From the NCBI RefSeq assembly GCF_040137905.1, contig NZ_JBEFDG010000021.1, positions 1-64,000 on the forward strand: DNA of 64,000 bases. Reading direction: 5' to 3'. Each line of letters starts with the position of its first letter. Position 1 is the stretch's first letter. Positions 25,465-34,759 of this stretch are shown piece by piece. The notes below the pieces were generated by a model. The model saw nothing but the letters and a program-made list of their open reading frames with translations. It ran no database searches and was not told the origin of the DNA. Position numbers and translations under genes: made by a program. Source of the DNA: Corticimicrobacter sp040137905 (GTDB taxonomy: Bacteria; Pseudomonadota; Gammaproteobacteria; Burkholderiales; Burkholderiaceae_B).

Positions 25465-26451
25465 TCAATCCAGCTCCAGCACGGCGGCAGGATCGATCTG
25501 CAACAGTACGCTCGAGCCTGCAGGCAGCAGGTCGGCACTGCTGCGGTTGAGCGCATCGACCTGCAGCGTCACGCCCCGCGCCTCGACCTGGTAGCGCACC
25601 ACGTTGCCCAGCAGGCTGCGCTGGCGCACCATGCCCTCGATGCCTGCATCGGCAAAGCGGATGGTTTCGGGCCGGATGGCGGCCGCGCGGGTGCGGATCT
25701 CGCCCAGCAGCCGGCTGGCGGCATCCGGATCCAGCAGGTTGTAGTGACCGATGAAGCCGGCGGCAAAGGTATTGACCGGTGCGGTATAAAGCGTTTCGGC
25801 ATCGGCGTTCTGCACGATGCTGCCCTTGTCCATCAGCAGGATGCGGTCCGACAGGGCCAGGGCCTCTTCCTGGTCGTGCGTGACGAAGATCGTGGTCAGT
25901 TGCAGCTCGCGCTGGATGCGCCGGATCTGCTCGCGTAGATGACGTCGGATGCGGGCATCCAGTGCCGACAGGGGCTCATCCAGCAGCAAGAGGCGCGGGC
26001 GGGTGACCAGTGAACGTGCCAGTGCCACACGCTGGCATTGTCCGCCCGACAACTGACGGGGGTAGCGGTCGGCATAGTCTTGCAACTCGACCAGTGCCAG
26101 CATTTCTCCGACGCGCCGGGTGGTTTCATGTGCGGGCGTCTGTTGCATGCGCAGCCCGAACGCGACGTTCTGCGCGACCGTCATGTTCGGAAACAGCGCA
26201 TAGTGCTGGAAGACCATGCCGATATGTCGTTGCTGTGGCGGCAGGTGTGTGATGTTTTCGCCGTCCAGCATGATCCGGCCCCGGTCCACTTCAGCCAGGC
26301 CGGCGATGCAGCGCAGCAGCGTGGACTTGCCGCAGCCGGAGGGGCCCAGCAGGGTGATGAATTCTCCCTGTGCGATGCGGCATTCGATTTGGCTGAATAC
26401 CGGGGTGGCACCGTAGCGCTTGTCCAGGTCCTGCAGCAGCAGATAACTCAT
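25465..26451 (-). CDS. ABC importer ATPase (PotA/PhnT-like)
   Basis: Nucleotide-binding subunit of the importer encoded just upstream, 328 residues. Walker A is GPSGCGKST (about 37-45), the signature is LSGGQCQR, Walker B is LLLLDEPLSALD and the switch His is in VTHDQEEAL. A TOBE-like regulatory domain fills the last 90 residues. It belongs to the CUT1-independent spermidine/iron/aminoethylphosphonate class. It overlaps the upstream permease by 4 bp and ends the four-gene operon. Confidence 0.9.
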   Translation of the reverse strand: MSYLLLQDLDKRYGATPVFSQIECRIAQGEFITLLGPSGCGKSTLLRCIAGLAEVDRGRIMLDGENITHLPPQQRHIGMVFQHYALFPNMTVAQNVAFGLRMQQTPAHETTRRVGEMLALVELQDYADRYPRQLSGGQCQRVALARSLVTRPRLLLLDEPLSALDARIRRHLREQIRRIQRELQLTTIFVTHDQEEALALSDRILLMDKGSIVQNADAETLYTAPVNTFAAGFIGHYNLLDPDAASRLLGEIRTRAAAIRPETIRFADAGIEGMVRQRSLLGNVVRYQVEARGVTLQVDALNRSSADLLPAGSSVLLQIDPAAVLELD

Positions 26452-27308
26452 ACCGTGTCCTTGTTCAGTCTGCGGGCAGCCCAGGTGACCAGCACCACGA
26501 AAGCGAAATATGAAATCACCAGCGCGCTGGTGAAGTGACCGCTGTCGTTGCGCATGTTGTACAGATAGACCTGCAGGGTTTCGTAGCGGCTGCCTGCCAG
26601 CAGATTGGCGAAGACGAACTCACCGAACAGGAAACTGAACGACAGGAAGACCGAAATCATCAGTCCGGTGCGCAGGTTGGGCAGTACCACCAGCCAGGCG
26701 GCGCGCCAGGTGCTGGCACCCAGCAGGTGCGCGGCATCGAGCAGGTCCTGCAATTGGATGGCCTGCAGACTGTTGCTCAGTGTGCGGTAGATAAAGGGCA
26801 GGGCAATGGTGAAAAAGCAGCCGATCAGTATCCAGGGCGTGCCGGCCAGCGGCAGTGGTCCGCCCGAAAAAAGCTGCATCAACCCGACCGATGACACCAC
26901 GGGTGGAATGGCAAAGGGCAGCAGGATCAGGATGTTCATCCAGCGGTCCAGTCGTGGAAAGTGGCTGTGGATCGCCAGCATCAGTGGCAGGATCAGGCAC
27001 AGCGACACCGCCAGTGCGCCCAGGCAGACCAGCAGTGACCGGCCGAACGCAGCCAGGAACCGGGTGTCGGACCACAGGGCGATATACCACTTGAAAGTCA
27101 GCCCGCTGGGCAGGATGGTGGCGGACCAGGACGTCGAGAGCGAATACAGCAAGGTGCCCAGCACCGGCAGCATCAGCATGGTCAGCAGCATCAGCACGAT
27201 GATGCGGTGCAGCCAGGGGACGGACGGGCGCAGCGGGCGGGTGCGGGACAGATCCGGGCGGGCCGGTGGTGCAGATGCCCCTGCGGACGGATGTTCAATG
27301 GATGGCAT
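26448..27308 (-). CDS. ABC importer permease (PotC/PhnV-like)
   Basis: Second inner-membrane subunit, 286 residues with six hydrophobic segments. The EAA loop that docks on the ATPase is at about residues 195-215 (DLLDAAHLLGASTWRAAWLVVLPNL is only part of it; key residues are the Ala, Gly and Pro). A proline/arginine-rich cytoplasmic N-terminus of about 28 residues precedes the first helix. It overlaps the first permease gene by 14 bp. Confidence 0.88.
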   Translation of the reverse strand: MPSIEHPSAGASAPPARPDLSRTRPLRPSVPWLHRIIVLMLLTMLMLPVLGTLLYSLSTSWSATILPSGLTFKWYIALWSDTRFLAAFGRSLLVCLGALAVSLCLILPLMLAIHSHFPRLDRWMNILILLPFAIPPVVSSVGLMQLFSGGPLPLAGTPWILIGCFFTIALPFIYRTLSNSLQAIQLQDLLDAAHLLGASTWRAAWLVVLPNLRTGLMISVFLSFSFLFGEFVFANLLAGSRYETLQVYLYNMRNDSGHFTSALVISYFAFVVLVTWAARRLNKDTV

Positions 27309-28140
27309 GGTGGCTCCTGCGCAGCAGCCACTGGTGCACCAGCGTGATCAGCGCCATCAGGCCGACCAGGCACAGCGCCAGCGCACTGGCCATGTTGGGA
27401 TCAAGGAACAGGTCGCCGGCCACCAGCGAGGCGATGCGGATCGGCAGGATGTTGAAATTGCCTGTGGTCAGCGCATACACCGTGGCGTAGGCGCCCAGCG
27501 CGTTGGCCAGCAGGATCACGAAGGTTCCCAGTAGCGCCGGTGCCAGCACGGGCAGGCCGATGTGGCGCCAGTATTGCCACGGGCCGGCCCCCAACAGGGC
27601 GGCCGACTCGTGCCAGTCTTCGCGCAGGGCGTCGAAGGCCGGGTACAGCAGCAGGATGCCCAGCGGGATCTGGAAATAGGTATAGAGCACGATCAGGCCG
27701 GTCTTGGAGTAGAGGTTGAAATCCTCTATCCAGCCCCACTGCTTGAGCAGCAGCGTCAGTGCACCATTGAAACCCAGCAGGATGATGAAGGCGAAGGCCA
27801 GCGGCACGCCGGTGAAATTGCTGGCCATGTTCGACAGCGACAGCACGGCGTCGCGCAGGCGGCCCCCCGAGCGGCGCAGTGAATGGCAGCCCTGCAGGGC
27901 AATCAGCAGCCCGATCAGGCTGGACCAGAAGGCGATTTCCAGGCTGTGCCGGATCGCCTGCCGGTAGAAGGCCGAGGCCAGTATCTCGCGGAAATTGTCC
28001 AGCCCCCAGCCCTGTGGGCCGGCAAAGCCGTGCAGCACGACCCAGGCCAGCGGTGCGAGCTGGAACACGGCAAAGAAAAGACCAAAGGGCAGTATGCAGA
28101 GAACTGCCCAGCCCTTGCCGGAAAGTGCCGGTTTTTTCAT
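27295..28140 (-). CDS. ABC importer permease (PotB/PhnU-like)
   Basis: First inner-membrane subunit, 281 residues with six hydrophobic segments and an EAA-type loop near residue 185 (ESAALLGAGPWQYWRHIGLP). Its ATG at 28140 overlaps the binding-protein stop by 4 bp, a typical translational coupling; a longer frame to 28170 would intrude further and adds nothing recognisable. Confidence 0.88.
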   Translation of the reverse strand: MKKPALSGKGWAVLCILPFGLFFAVFQLAPLAWVVLHGFAGPQGWGLDNFREILASAFYRQAIRHSLEIAFWSSLIGLLIALQGCHSLRRSGGRLRDAVLSLSNMASNFTGVPLAFAFIILLGFNGALTLLLKQWGWIEDFNLYSKTGLIVLYTYFQIPLGILLLYPAFDALREDWHESAALLGAGPWQYWRHIGLPVLAPALLGTFVILLANALGAYATVYALTTGNFNILPIRIASLVAGDLFLDPNMASALALCLVGLMALITLVHQWLLRRSHHAIH

Positions 28141-29189
28141 TTCATGTGCAGGATGACCTGTTCCTGCCACAGTCGCGGCAGGGCCTTGGAGGTCACTTCC
28201 CAGGCGGCGGCATCACGGATCGGCTGGGCCTTGGCGTATTGTTCCTGCGGCAGCAGCCTGGCCTGCACATCGGCGGGCAGGTTCAGGTGTTCAGCCCGGA
28301 TCGGACGGGCATGTCCCTTGGCCAGGTTGATCTGGCCGGCATCGGAGAGGATGTACTCGCGTGTCAGCTTGGCAGCATTGGGATGCCTGGCCCACTTGTT
28401 GATGATCGTGGTATAGCCGGAGGTGATGGAGCCATCCGAGGGGATGATGACCTCGAAGCGTTCGCGGTCGATCTGGTCGCGGTAGTTCAGGCCATTGAAA
28501 TCCCAGACCACGCCTACTTCGATTTCGCCTTTCTCCAGCGTCTGGATCGTCGGGTTGGCCAGTGACAGGCGGCCCTGGCGCGCCAGGTCGGCATACAGGT
28601 CCAGTGCGGGCTTGACGTCGGACTCATTGCCGCCCAGTGCGACAGCGGCTGCCAGTACGCCGTTGACGGCCTGCGCGGCCTTGCTGACGTCGCCGGCCGA
28701 GACCTTGTAGCTGCCGGTACGCAGATCGGCCCAGCTGCGGGGCGCATTCTGGACCAGTTGTTTGTTGACGATGAAGGCGATGGTGCCGGTATAGGCCAGC
28801 ATCCAGTGACCGTCGGCATCCTTGGCCCAGTCCGGAATCTGCGCCCAGGTCGAGGGCTTGAAGGGCTGCGTCACGCCCTGCTGTACCGCGATCGGGCCGA
28901 AGGAGGCACCGACATCGCCGATGTCGGCGGTGGCGTCATCCTTCTCAGCGGCGAACTTGGCGATTTCCTGCGCCGAACTCATGTCGGTATCTGTATGTGC
29001 CAGACCGTAGAGCTTATTCAGGTCGGCCCAGGTGTCTTTCCAGTTGGCCCAACTGTCGGGCATGCCTACGCTGTTGACCGTGCCTTCGGCGCGGGCGGCC
29101 TGCTCCAGCGCCGGGAGGTTGTCGGCCTGGGCCGTGCAGCTCAGGGCCAGCAGGCCGGCAGTCAGGGTAAAACACATTCCTTGGTTCAT
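28137..29189 (-). CDS. ABC importer periplasmic substrate-binding protein
   Basis: A 350-residue binding protein with a Sec signal peptide (cleavage after about residue 22, ending AQA). The fold is that of the iron/spermidine/thiamine-type cluster (bilobal, with an AEGTVNSVGMP-like first strand). I do not see the tyrosine cluster of ferric-binding proteins, so ferric iron is not supported; polyamine, phosphonate or another small anion remain possible. AAGGACCTGC precedes the ATG. It is the promoter-proximal gene of the SBP-permease-permease-ATPase operon. Confidence 0.85.
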   Translation of the reverse strand: MNQGMCFTLTAGLLALSCTAQADNLPALEQAARAEGTVNSVGMPDSWANWKDTWADLNKLYGLAHTDTDMSSAQEIAKFAAEKDDATADIGDVGASFGPIAVQQGVTQPFKPSTWAQIPDWAKDADGHWMLAYTGTIAFIVNKQLVQNAPRSWADLRTGSYKVSAGDVSKAAQAVNGVLAAAVALGGNESDVKPALDLYADLARQGRLSLANPTIQTLEKGEIEVGVVWDFNGLNYRDQIDRERFEVIIPSDGSITSGYTTIINKWARHPNAAKLTREYILSDAGQINLAKGHARPIRAEHLNLPADVQARLLPQEQYAKAQPIRDAAAWEVTSKALPRLWQEQVILHMK

Positions 29190-29319
29190 CGCAGGTCCTT
29201 GTTCGGGAAAGGAGGAGAGGGGCGCGCGATGCGCAAAGGATGCAGTCTATGGGGGCGATATGACAGTTTTGTGATCGGGGATCGGCCCGGACAGGCCAGA
29301 CGACGGGGTATGTCCTGCG

Positions 29320-29667
29320 TCAGGCGTGTGTGGCTTCGTAAGCCTGGATGATGGCCAGGAGATGCCCCATGAATGCGCGTTGATCACGGATTTCTTCGCC
29401 AAAGACCAGTGCCAGGTTTGCGAACAGATCGTCAAAATCGCAGCCCGGTTGCTCAAGGTAAAACCCGGTGATGGCGATGAAGTCCAGTCGTTCCCTGTCG
29501 GAGAAGGCCAGATACTCTGCCTGCAGGAATATGTCGCAAGCGGTCGACAGATCCTGCCTGTCGTTGGGATTGAGCCCCTTGAGCCGGGACTCATGGGCAT
29601 GATCGAAGTAGTTGGCATCGAATATCTTGAGCAGGCTGATCAGCGTGTTAATGTGGTGTGTTTGCAT
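29320..29667 (-). CDS. Hypothetical protein
   Basis: A 115-residue acidic soluble protein with no recognised domain, rich in Asp, Phe and Leu and probably all helical. The frame stays open to 29964, but the last upstream Met options (29736) lack a ribosome site and coding character drops before 29667, which I choose. No Shine-Dalgarno is obvious for this start either. It is divergent from the cold-shock module across a 271-bp AT-richer spacer. The function is unknown. Confidence 0.55.
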   Translation of the reverse strand: MQTHHINTLISLLKIFDANYFDHAHESRLKGLNPNDRQDLSTACDIFLQAEYLAFSDRERLDFIAITGFYLEQPGCDFDDLFANLALVFGEEIRDQRAFMGHLLAIIQAYEATHA

Positions 29668-29938
29668 AGGGGTTGCGCTTTTAATATGATGTGGTACTAT
29701 TGTAGGATGTTGCACGGGTGTGCACATATGATTCATTAGAAACGCACCGCCCGTAAACTTGTTCTCCTTCCTTGCCGGATTGCCGTACTTTCGGCTCCAG
29801 TCTCCCGGTAGCCCCTCGCCTGCAGCGAATATCCCTGCAGGCCAGCCGCAGATAGAGTTCAGCCGCATGCGCTTGTGCGCAGTCATTGTTACCCGTTTTA
29901 GCTGATGTCTGGTGTTTGAACCGACATCGAAGGTTTTT

Positions 29939-30187
29939 ATGTATCCATCCATACAGGTCGGCAAGTACCTGGTTTCACCCCTGGTTCGTCGTGACCATGC
30001 CGGGCGCTATATCGCCTCGGTATCGATTCGCAGTGGTCACTCCAGCATGACTCAGGATCGTCTTATGCGGTTCACGCCGTTTTTCGACTCGGCCGAAGCC
30101 GCAGTCCGTTTCGCCAAGACCGAAGCATTCAGTTATATCCGTACCCGTTCGCAGCCTGCTGCGCGCAAGGGCAGGTTGTCGGCATGA
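29939..30187 (+). CDS. Small conserved protein of the infA-csp cold-shock module
   Basis: An 82-residue basic protein with the pattern LVSPLVRRDHAGRYIASVSIRSG, then RLMRFTPFFDSAEAAVRFAKTEAFSYI. I recall close relatives encoded next to cold-shock genes in betaproteobacteria, but no function is established. GAAGG precedes the ATG at 29939. Its stop overlaps the infA ATG by 4 bp (ATGA), so translation is coupled. The long AT-rich leader (29668-29938) is typical of cold-shock transcripts; no specific cold box was found. Confidence 0.72.
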   Translation: MYPSIQVGKYLVSPLVRRDHAGRYIASVSIRSGHSSMTQDRLMRFTPFFDSAEAAVRFAKTEAFSYIRTRSQPAARKGRLSA

Positions 30188-30444
30188 GCAAAGAAGAACT
30201 GATTGCCATGTCTGGTGTCGTTGACGAAGTTTTGCCCGATTCACGTTTTCGGGTTACGCTCGAGAATGGCCACAAAGTTATTGCCTATACCGGTGGCAAG
30301 ATGCGCAAGCACCATATTCGCATTCTGGCTGGAGATAATGTTTCGCTTGAAATGTCGCCTTACGACTTGACCAAGGGACGCATCACTTTCAGGCATCTCA
30401 ATAAAGATCGCGCCGCACCCGCAAAACGGACGTACAGGCGATAA
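30184..30444 (+). CDS. infA: Translation initiation factor IF-1 (second-copy type)
   Basis: An 86-residue OB-fold protein that binds the 30S A site. The core reads MSGVVDEVLPDSRFRVTLENGHKVIAYTGGKMRKHHIRILAGDNVSLEMSPYDLTKGRITFRH in essence; KMRKHHIRI and SPYDL(T)KGRI are the IF-1 hallmarks. The C-terminus is extended by about 14 basic residues relative to the 72-residue standard form. It lies outside the ribosomal-protein operon and between a small gene and a csp gene, the arrangement of the auxiliary infA of betaproteobacteria. A canonical infA is expected elsewhere. Confidence 0.93.
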   Translation: MSKEELIAMSGVVDEVLPDSRFRVTLENGHKVIAYTGGKMRKHHIRILAGDNVSLEMSPYDLTKGRITFRHLNKDRAAPAKRTYRR

Positions 30445-30541
30445 CCGGCAGCGGACAACGCATGCCATTCGCCCGCAACGGGCACATGGAAGTTTCCTCT
30501 CAGGAAATTTCTTATCATTTTTTTGACCAAGGAAGTATATT

Positions 30542-30751
30542 TTGAAAACAGAAATCGGCATTGTGAAGTGGTTCAACAACGAAAAGGGCTTTGGTTTCAT
30601 CATGCCCGAATCCGGTGGCAAGGACCTCTTCGCACATTATTCCGAGATTCAGGGCTCCGGCCACAAGACGCTTGAAGAAAACCAGCGCGTGTCCTTCGTG
30701 GCAGCCGTTGGACAGAAGGGCCCTCAAGCCACGAAGATCGAGATTCTTTGA
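30542..30751 (+). CDS. Cold-shock domain protein (TTG start)
   Basis: A 69-residue CspA-family nucleic-acid chaperone. RNP1 is KGFGFI (17-22). RNP2 reads LFAHYSEIQ where most family members have VFVHFSAI, so the aromatic surface is altered. The start is TTG at 30542, six bases after a strong AAGGAAG; there is no ATG in frame nearby. The rare start codon would keep synthesis low at normal temperature or allow leader control. An intrinsic terminator follows at 30810-30842. It is the third gene of the small-protein/infA/csp module. Confidence 0.9.
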   Translation: MKTEIGIVKWFNNEKGFGFIMPESGGKDLFAHYSEIQGSGHKTLEENQRVSFVAAVGQKGPQATKIEIL

Positions 30752-30809
30752 TATGACTGAGCTGTCGCCTGCCTGATGTGGCGGGTGACAGGCGTCAAGG
30801 CGTCACGCA

Positions 30810-30842
30810 GCCGGTTCCCGAGGTTCGGGAGCCGGCTTTTTT
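30810..30842 (+). terminator. Intrinsic terminator after csp
   Basis: GCCGGTTCCCGA and TCGGGAGCCGGC form a 12-bp stem (one G-U wobble) with a 3-nt loop, followed by six Ts. It closes the cold-shock module. Confidence 0.85.
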
Positions 30843-30962
30843 ATTTCGAAATCGGGTCTGGACTATGCTTTTCAGCATTCGTGCCGTTATTTTTCAACGG
30901 GATCCGAATTTTCGTGAAATCCAGGTTTTGCAAGTCCATGGTTACCATGGCAGCGTCATATT

Positions 30963-31376
30963 TTAGGTATCCATATCCACGATCCGTCCCCGGGCGTCAT
31001 GTGCAAATACGACCTTGCGTGCTGCATGAAGTTTTTTGTATTGACGTTCGGTCAGGATGAATTTGCGGCATAGCTCTTCCGGGCGCACAGGTTTGAATGC
31101 CCCACGCCGGGCGGCGCGCTCGAAGCGACGCTGGTTGTAGCGTGCCCAACTGAACAGCAGCAGCGCATTGAGCAATCCCGTCGCCAGATAGCCGCCCAGG
31201 GTGCCGGCGGCAGACCAGTCGGTCAGGTAGAGGCGTGGCAGCGCGCTATCCAGGCCGTCGGACGATACCTTGATCAATCCATGCAGCAACAGGTACAGCA
31301 GCACCCACCAGGCTGCCAGCGTCAGGGTGAAGTCGATGGCATGCGCCAGTCGATTGCGTTGTGAGGCAATGATCAT
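30963..31376 (-). CDS. pgaD: Poly-GlcNAc synthase accessory protein PgaD
   Basis: A small inner-membrane partner of PgaC, 137 residues with two transmembrane helices (about 15-35 and 60-80). In E. coli PgaC and PgaD jointly bind c-di-GMP and are stabilised by it. The basic cytoplasmic C-terminus (LCRKFILTERQYKKLHAARKV) is typical. The ATG at 31376 overlaps the pgaC stop by 4 bp. The long open frame up to 31880 is antisense-free shadow coding. It ends the pgaABCD operon. Confidence 0.85.
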   Translation of the reverse strand: MIIASQRNRLAHAIDFTLTLAAWWVLLYLLLHGLIKVSSDGLDSALPRLYLTDWSAAGTLGGYLATGLLNALLLFSWARYNQRRFERAARRGAFKPVRPEELCRKFILTERQYKKLHAARKVVFAHDARGRIVDMDT

Positions 31377-32710
31377 TTCCGGTCCATGGTATCGATGCCA
31401 CGATCCGGGCTCACCCAGCGCGCACGCGTGCGTCGGAGCCGGAGCATGACCTTGGGGAAGCTGACCAGCGTGGTCAGGAGCGTGATCATCCAGTAGGCCA
31501 GCGGGTACCAGATAATCCAGAAGAGCGTACGCCCGAGGCGCGGTTCGTAGCGGCGGTCGATCAGCAGACTGATGCCGCACTGGATCAGGCAGGCCATGGC
31601 CAGTACCAGCCCGGTGAAGGCGGGCGGTGCCAGGCTCTCGACGCGCACGTGCGGCGGCAGTTCGACGACCTGGCCCAGCAGCCAGAGCAGGATCGACAGT
31701 GCCAGGGAAAAGGCCCAGAGGACCGACAGACAATACTCCACCATCAGCGGCCACATGCGACGCCAGCGCCAGCGCCAGATGCCGCGCATATTCTTGACGA
31801 ATACCTCGGCACCGCCCTGGGCCCAGCGCAGGCGCTGCTTCCAGAGTCCGCGCACGGTTTCGGGCATGAGTATCCAGCACAGGGCGCGGGGTTCATAGAA
31901 AATGGCTCCGTGATCCAGTTGCAGTTTCCAGCTGATGTCGATGTCTTCGGTGACCATGTCGGTACTCCAGTAGCCGACCCGCTGCAGGGCGCGCCGATGG
32001 AAGGCTGCGACCACGCCGGAGACGGTGAATACCTGGCCGTAGACCCGCTGGGTGCGCTTGATCAGGCCGATAATCGACGAAAACTCTCCCACCTGGATAC
32101 GGCCGATCAGCGTGGAACGGGTGCGCACGCGCGGGTTGCCGGTGACCGCCGCGACCCGCGAGTTCTCGAGCATGGGGGCGACCAGGTAGGCAGCCGCATC
32201 GGGATCCAGCATGGCGTCGCCGTCGATGCAGACCAGATAGTCGCTGCGTGCCGCCAGCGCGCCCATGCGCAATGCCATGGCCTTGCCCTGGTTCTCGGCC
32301 AGGTGGATGACCCGAAGCCGGTCATCCTGCTCCAGCAGGGTATCCAGGATGGCACCGGTGTCGTCGCTGGAACCATCGTTGATGGCGATGACCTCGATGT
32401 GCGGGTAGCGCTGGGCGAGGGCAGCGGAAAGCGTTTCGATGACATGCCGGCCTTCGTTGTAGCAGGGCACCAGGATCGAAATCAGCGGGTTGCCGGGCAG
32501 TTCGGGAGGCTGGGCCTGGGGGCCGACAGTCCAGTGGCGTTCACGGACCAGCCAGAAGTACAGGCCACCCGATATCCAGATGCCGGACATGAACAGCGGA
32601 TAGAGAAAGACGAAGGCCAGCAGCAGGTCCCCGGTCAGGCTCAGGGCCGCACCGAAGGGCGCGCCCAGCATCAGGACCAGGATCAGCAGGGCAAGGAGGC
32701 GGTCTATCAT
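31373..32710 (-). CDS. pgaC: Poly-beta-1,6-GlcNAc synthase PgaC
   Basis: Family 2 glycosyltransferase of the inner membrane that polymerises UDP-GlcNAc into poly-beta-1,6-N-acetylglucosamine. The 445-residue protein has two N-terminal transmembrane helices, the catalytic domain (about 70-300) with NDGSSDDT, the DXD-type CIDGDAM, the acceptor TEDID and the QRLRW (QXXRW) motif, and C-terminal helices. It overlaps pgaB and pgaD by 4 bp each. Activity is expected to need c-di-GMP through PgaC/PgaD, linking it to cellular diguanylate cyclases. Confidence 0.92.
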   Translation of the reverse strand: MIDRLLALLILVLMLGAPFGAALSLTGDLLLAFVFLYPLFMSGIWISGGLYFWLVRERHWTVGPQAQPPELPGNPLISILVPCYNEGRHVIETLSAALAQRYPHIEVIAINDGSSDDTGAILDTLLEQDDRLRVIHLAENQGKAMALRMGALAARSDYLVCIDGDAMLDPDAAAYLVAPMLENSRVAAVTGNPRVRTRSTLIGRIQVGEFSSIIGLIKRTQRVYGQVFTVSGVVAAFHRRALQRVGYWSTDMVTEDIDISWKLQLDHGAIFYEPRALCWILMPETVRGLWKQRLRWAQGGAEVFVKNMRGIWRWRWRRMWPLMVEYCLSVLWAFSLALSILLWLLGQVVELPPHVRVESLAPPAFTGLVLAMACLIQCGISLLIDRRYEPRLGRTLFWIIWYPLAYWMITLLTTLVSFPKVMLRLRRTRARWVSPDRGIDTMDRK

Positions 32711-34731
32711 GGCAGCGGATACCATTCTCGGGACAGGGCCGGCCGTATCGTTTCCAGATGCGGCTGGTCGGTTGCGAAATCATCGGGGTAATACCCGAAG
32801 TTGAGTGCGCCGCGCATTTGCAGTCGCTCCATCCAGCGTGCCAGTTGCGCGCTGTCGAGTGCCCGTGCGTCGGCCGGCGCACGCCAGTCCACTGCCTGCA
32901 GTTCGAATACCGTGCGTGCCAGCGCGCCCGGTCGCTTCGCCACTTCGTCCACCAGCCGATCCAGCCAGGCATTGGTCTGTGCCGGAGGGATCCTCTCCAT
33001 CAGCGGCATGGCCATGGGTGCGACCCAGTCGTAGGCCGCCAGGAAATCGTCGAGGTTCTGCGCGAACCAGGTTTCGCTGGCTGGATCGAGGATCGGCAGG
33101 GCGAACAGGTTGCGTGCCGTCTGTATATGAGGTCCGCGTACCTTGCGGACCCGCTCGGTCAGTTCCTGTGTCAGCCCGATCAGGGCCTGGCTCTTGAATC
33201 GTGACCAGCGTTGCTGCATATCGGGATCGGTACGCAAGACATGCAGGTCGTCCGGCAGTCCGGCATTGCGGTAGGCTGCCCGTGCCGCTGGACTGGCATC
33301 CTCGACATCGCCGAGCAGCGCATCGTCGTGGAACAGGATGCCGGAAAACGGTGCCTGCCAGGCCAGGTCTTCGTAAATGTCTCCGATACGGCGACGCACC
33401 TCTGCATCGAAGGGCGAGAGTCGTACGTATTGATCAGGGTCGATGCGGGCCGTGCCAGTTTCAGGATCCCAGGCCTGGACGCGCGGCAGAGCCGGGTCGA
33501 GGTCAAAGCCGAGTACCGGCATCCAGGCGAAGACTTTCACGTCGGCCCGGTTGAAGATCTGCCAGGCGGCGCGGTTGAACAGGTCGGCCCGCATCGGCAG
33601 CCAGCGGTTCGGGAAATACAGCGATTTGACCAGGCCATCACCGGCCGGGTCGGCGAACGCCTGCAGGAAGACGTGGGTAATACCCATATCCTTGATGCGT
33701 TGTACCAGTACCCCGAGGTTCTCGTTGGTCTGCCCAGGATCGGGATCGTAGACATAATCCAGGTCCACGTGCATGACCCGCATGACTTCCTGCGCTTCCA
33801 TGGCACGTACCGAATGGGCGAATTCGCGCGTGGAAGGGTCGTTCGACACCAGGAAGCGGGGTGAAGACATCAGCGAGTCCAACCGGGCGGGGCCATCCTG
33901 GAGCGTCATGGTCATGCGATAGCCTTGCTTGCCCAGGATTTCGATGGCAGTGCCGGTAGAGGCGCCATAGGGCCAGACCCAGACGCGCGGGGACCGCCCC
34001 GTGGCTGCCGTGATCCGCGCCGATATGTTGCGGGCATCCTGCGTCAGGCGGTCCCGATATTGCGATCGATCTTCGTAGGTGCCGGTCCGGGCATTGAACG
34101 CCAGCGTGGTGGCGGACGGTTGCTGGTTGCCCTGCGGATTGGCCTGGATGCCGAAATGCAGGTTATTAGTATGGGAAGCGATTTCAACCAGCCCGGAATC
34201 CGACATCTCGGCAATCTGTGCCCAGGTCGTGAAGTGCGTTCGCGCGACGGGCAGGCCACCGAAATCCACCGGTTCTCCGGCCGGCGTATCCAGCCAGCGC
34301 CCGACCGGTGCGAAGATCGCTGGCCAGCGGTAGGCCTTGAGCAAGGGGAATACCCGCGAGTAGAAGCTGCTGTAACCATCGTCGAAGCTCAGCAGGACAG
34401 CCTTGTCGGGCAATGTCGGGCCGCCTTGGCGGGCAGCCAGTACCTGGTCGACCGAGACGGCCTGATAGCCGTTCTCGCGCAGCCAGGCCAATTGCGTCAG
34501 CAACCGGTCGGTGCGTACGCCCACAAAGCGCTGGTCGGCATCCAGGTCATCGACGTCGTGATAGGCCAGGGACAGGAATTGGTTGGCGGGCCAGGGCTGT
34601 TCGGTCGGGGCCAGCGGCCGCTCTGCCGGCGGGGTGAAGACCGGCAGGTCCTTGGCGCATGCGGCCAGCATCAGCAGCAACAGGGTGGTTGCACACCCTG
34701 TGCGCCATGCCCGTATTGTTCGTGCATTCAT
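32707..34731 (-). CDS. pgaB: Poly-GlcNAc N-deacetylase lipoprotein PgaB
   Basis: Periplasmic outer-membrane-anchored lipoprotein of 674 residues that partially deacetylates the polymer for export. The lipobox LMLAACA gives the lipidated Cys near residue 25. The NodB deacetylase domain (about 50-320) shows SLAYHDVDD and SFDDGYSSFY with the metal-binding Asp and His. The C-terminal half (about 330-674) is the glycoside-hydrolase-like PgaB domain seen in Bordetella BpsB and E. coli PgaB (FLQAFADPAGDGLVKSLYFPNR). ATG at 34731; 28 bp separate it from pgaA. Confidence 0.92.
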   Translation of the reverse strand: MNARTIRAWRTGCATTLLLLMLAACAKDLPVFTPPAERPLAPTEQPWPANQFLSLAYHDVDDLDADQRFVGVRTDRLLTQLAWLRENGYQAVSVDQVLAARQGGPTLPDKAVLLSFDDGYSSFYSRVFPLLKAYRWPAIFAPVGRWLDTPAGEPVDFGGLPVARTHFTTWAQIAEMSDSGLVEIASHTNNLHFGIQANPQGNQQPSATTLAFNARTGTYEDRSQYRDRLTQDARNISARITAATGRSPRVWVWPYGASTGTAIEILGKQGYRMTMTLQDGPARLDSLMSSPRFLVSNDPSTREFAHSVRAMEAQEVMRVMHVDLDYVYDPDPGQTNENLGVLVQRIKDMGITHVFLQAFADPAGDGLVKSLYFPNRWLPMRADLFNRAAWQIFNRADVKVFAWMPVLGFDLDPALPRVQAWDPETGTARIDPDQYVRLSPFDAEVRRRIGDIYEDLAWQAPFSGILFHDDALLGDVEDASPAARAAYRNAGLPDDLHVLRTDPDMQQRWSRFKSQALIGLTQELTERVRKVRGPHIQTARNLFALPILDPASETWFAQNLDDFLAAYDWVAPMAMPLMERIPPAQTNAWLDRLVDEVAKRPGALARTVFELQAVDWRAPADARALDSAQLARWMERLQMRGALNFGYYPDDFATDQPHLETIRPALSREWYPLP

Positions 34732-34759
34732 ATTGTGGGCTCCGTATGCCGGGACTGGG

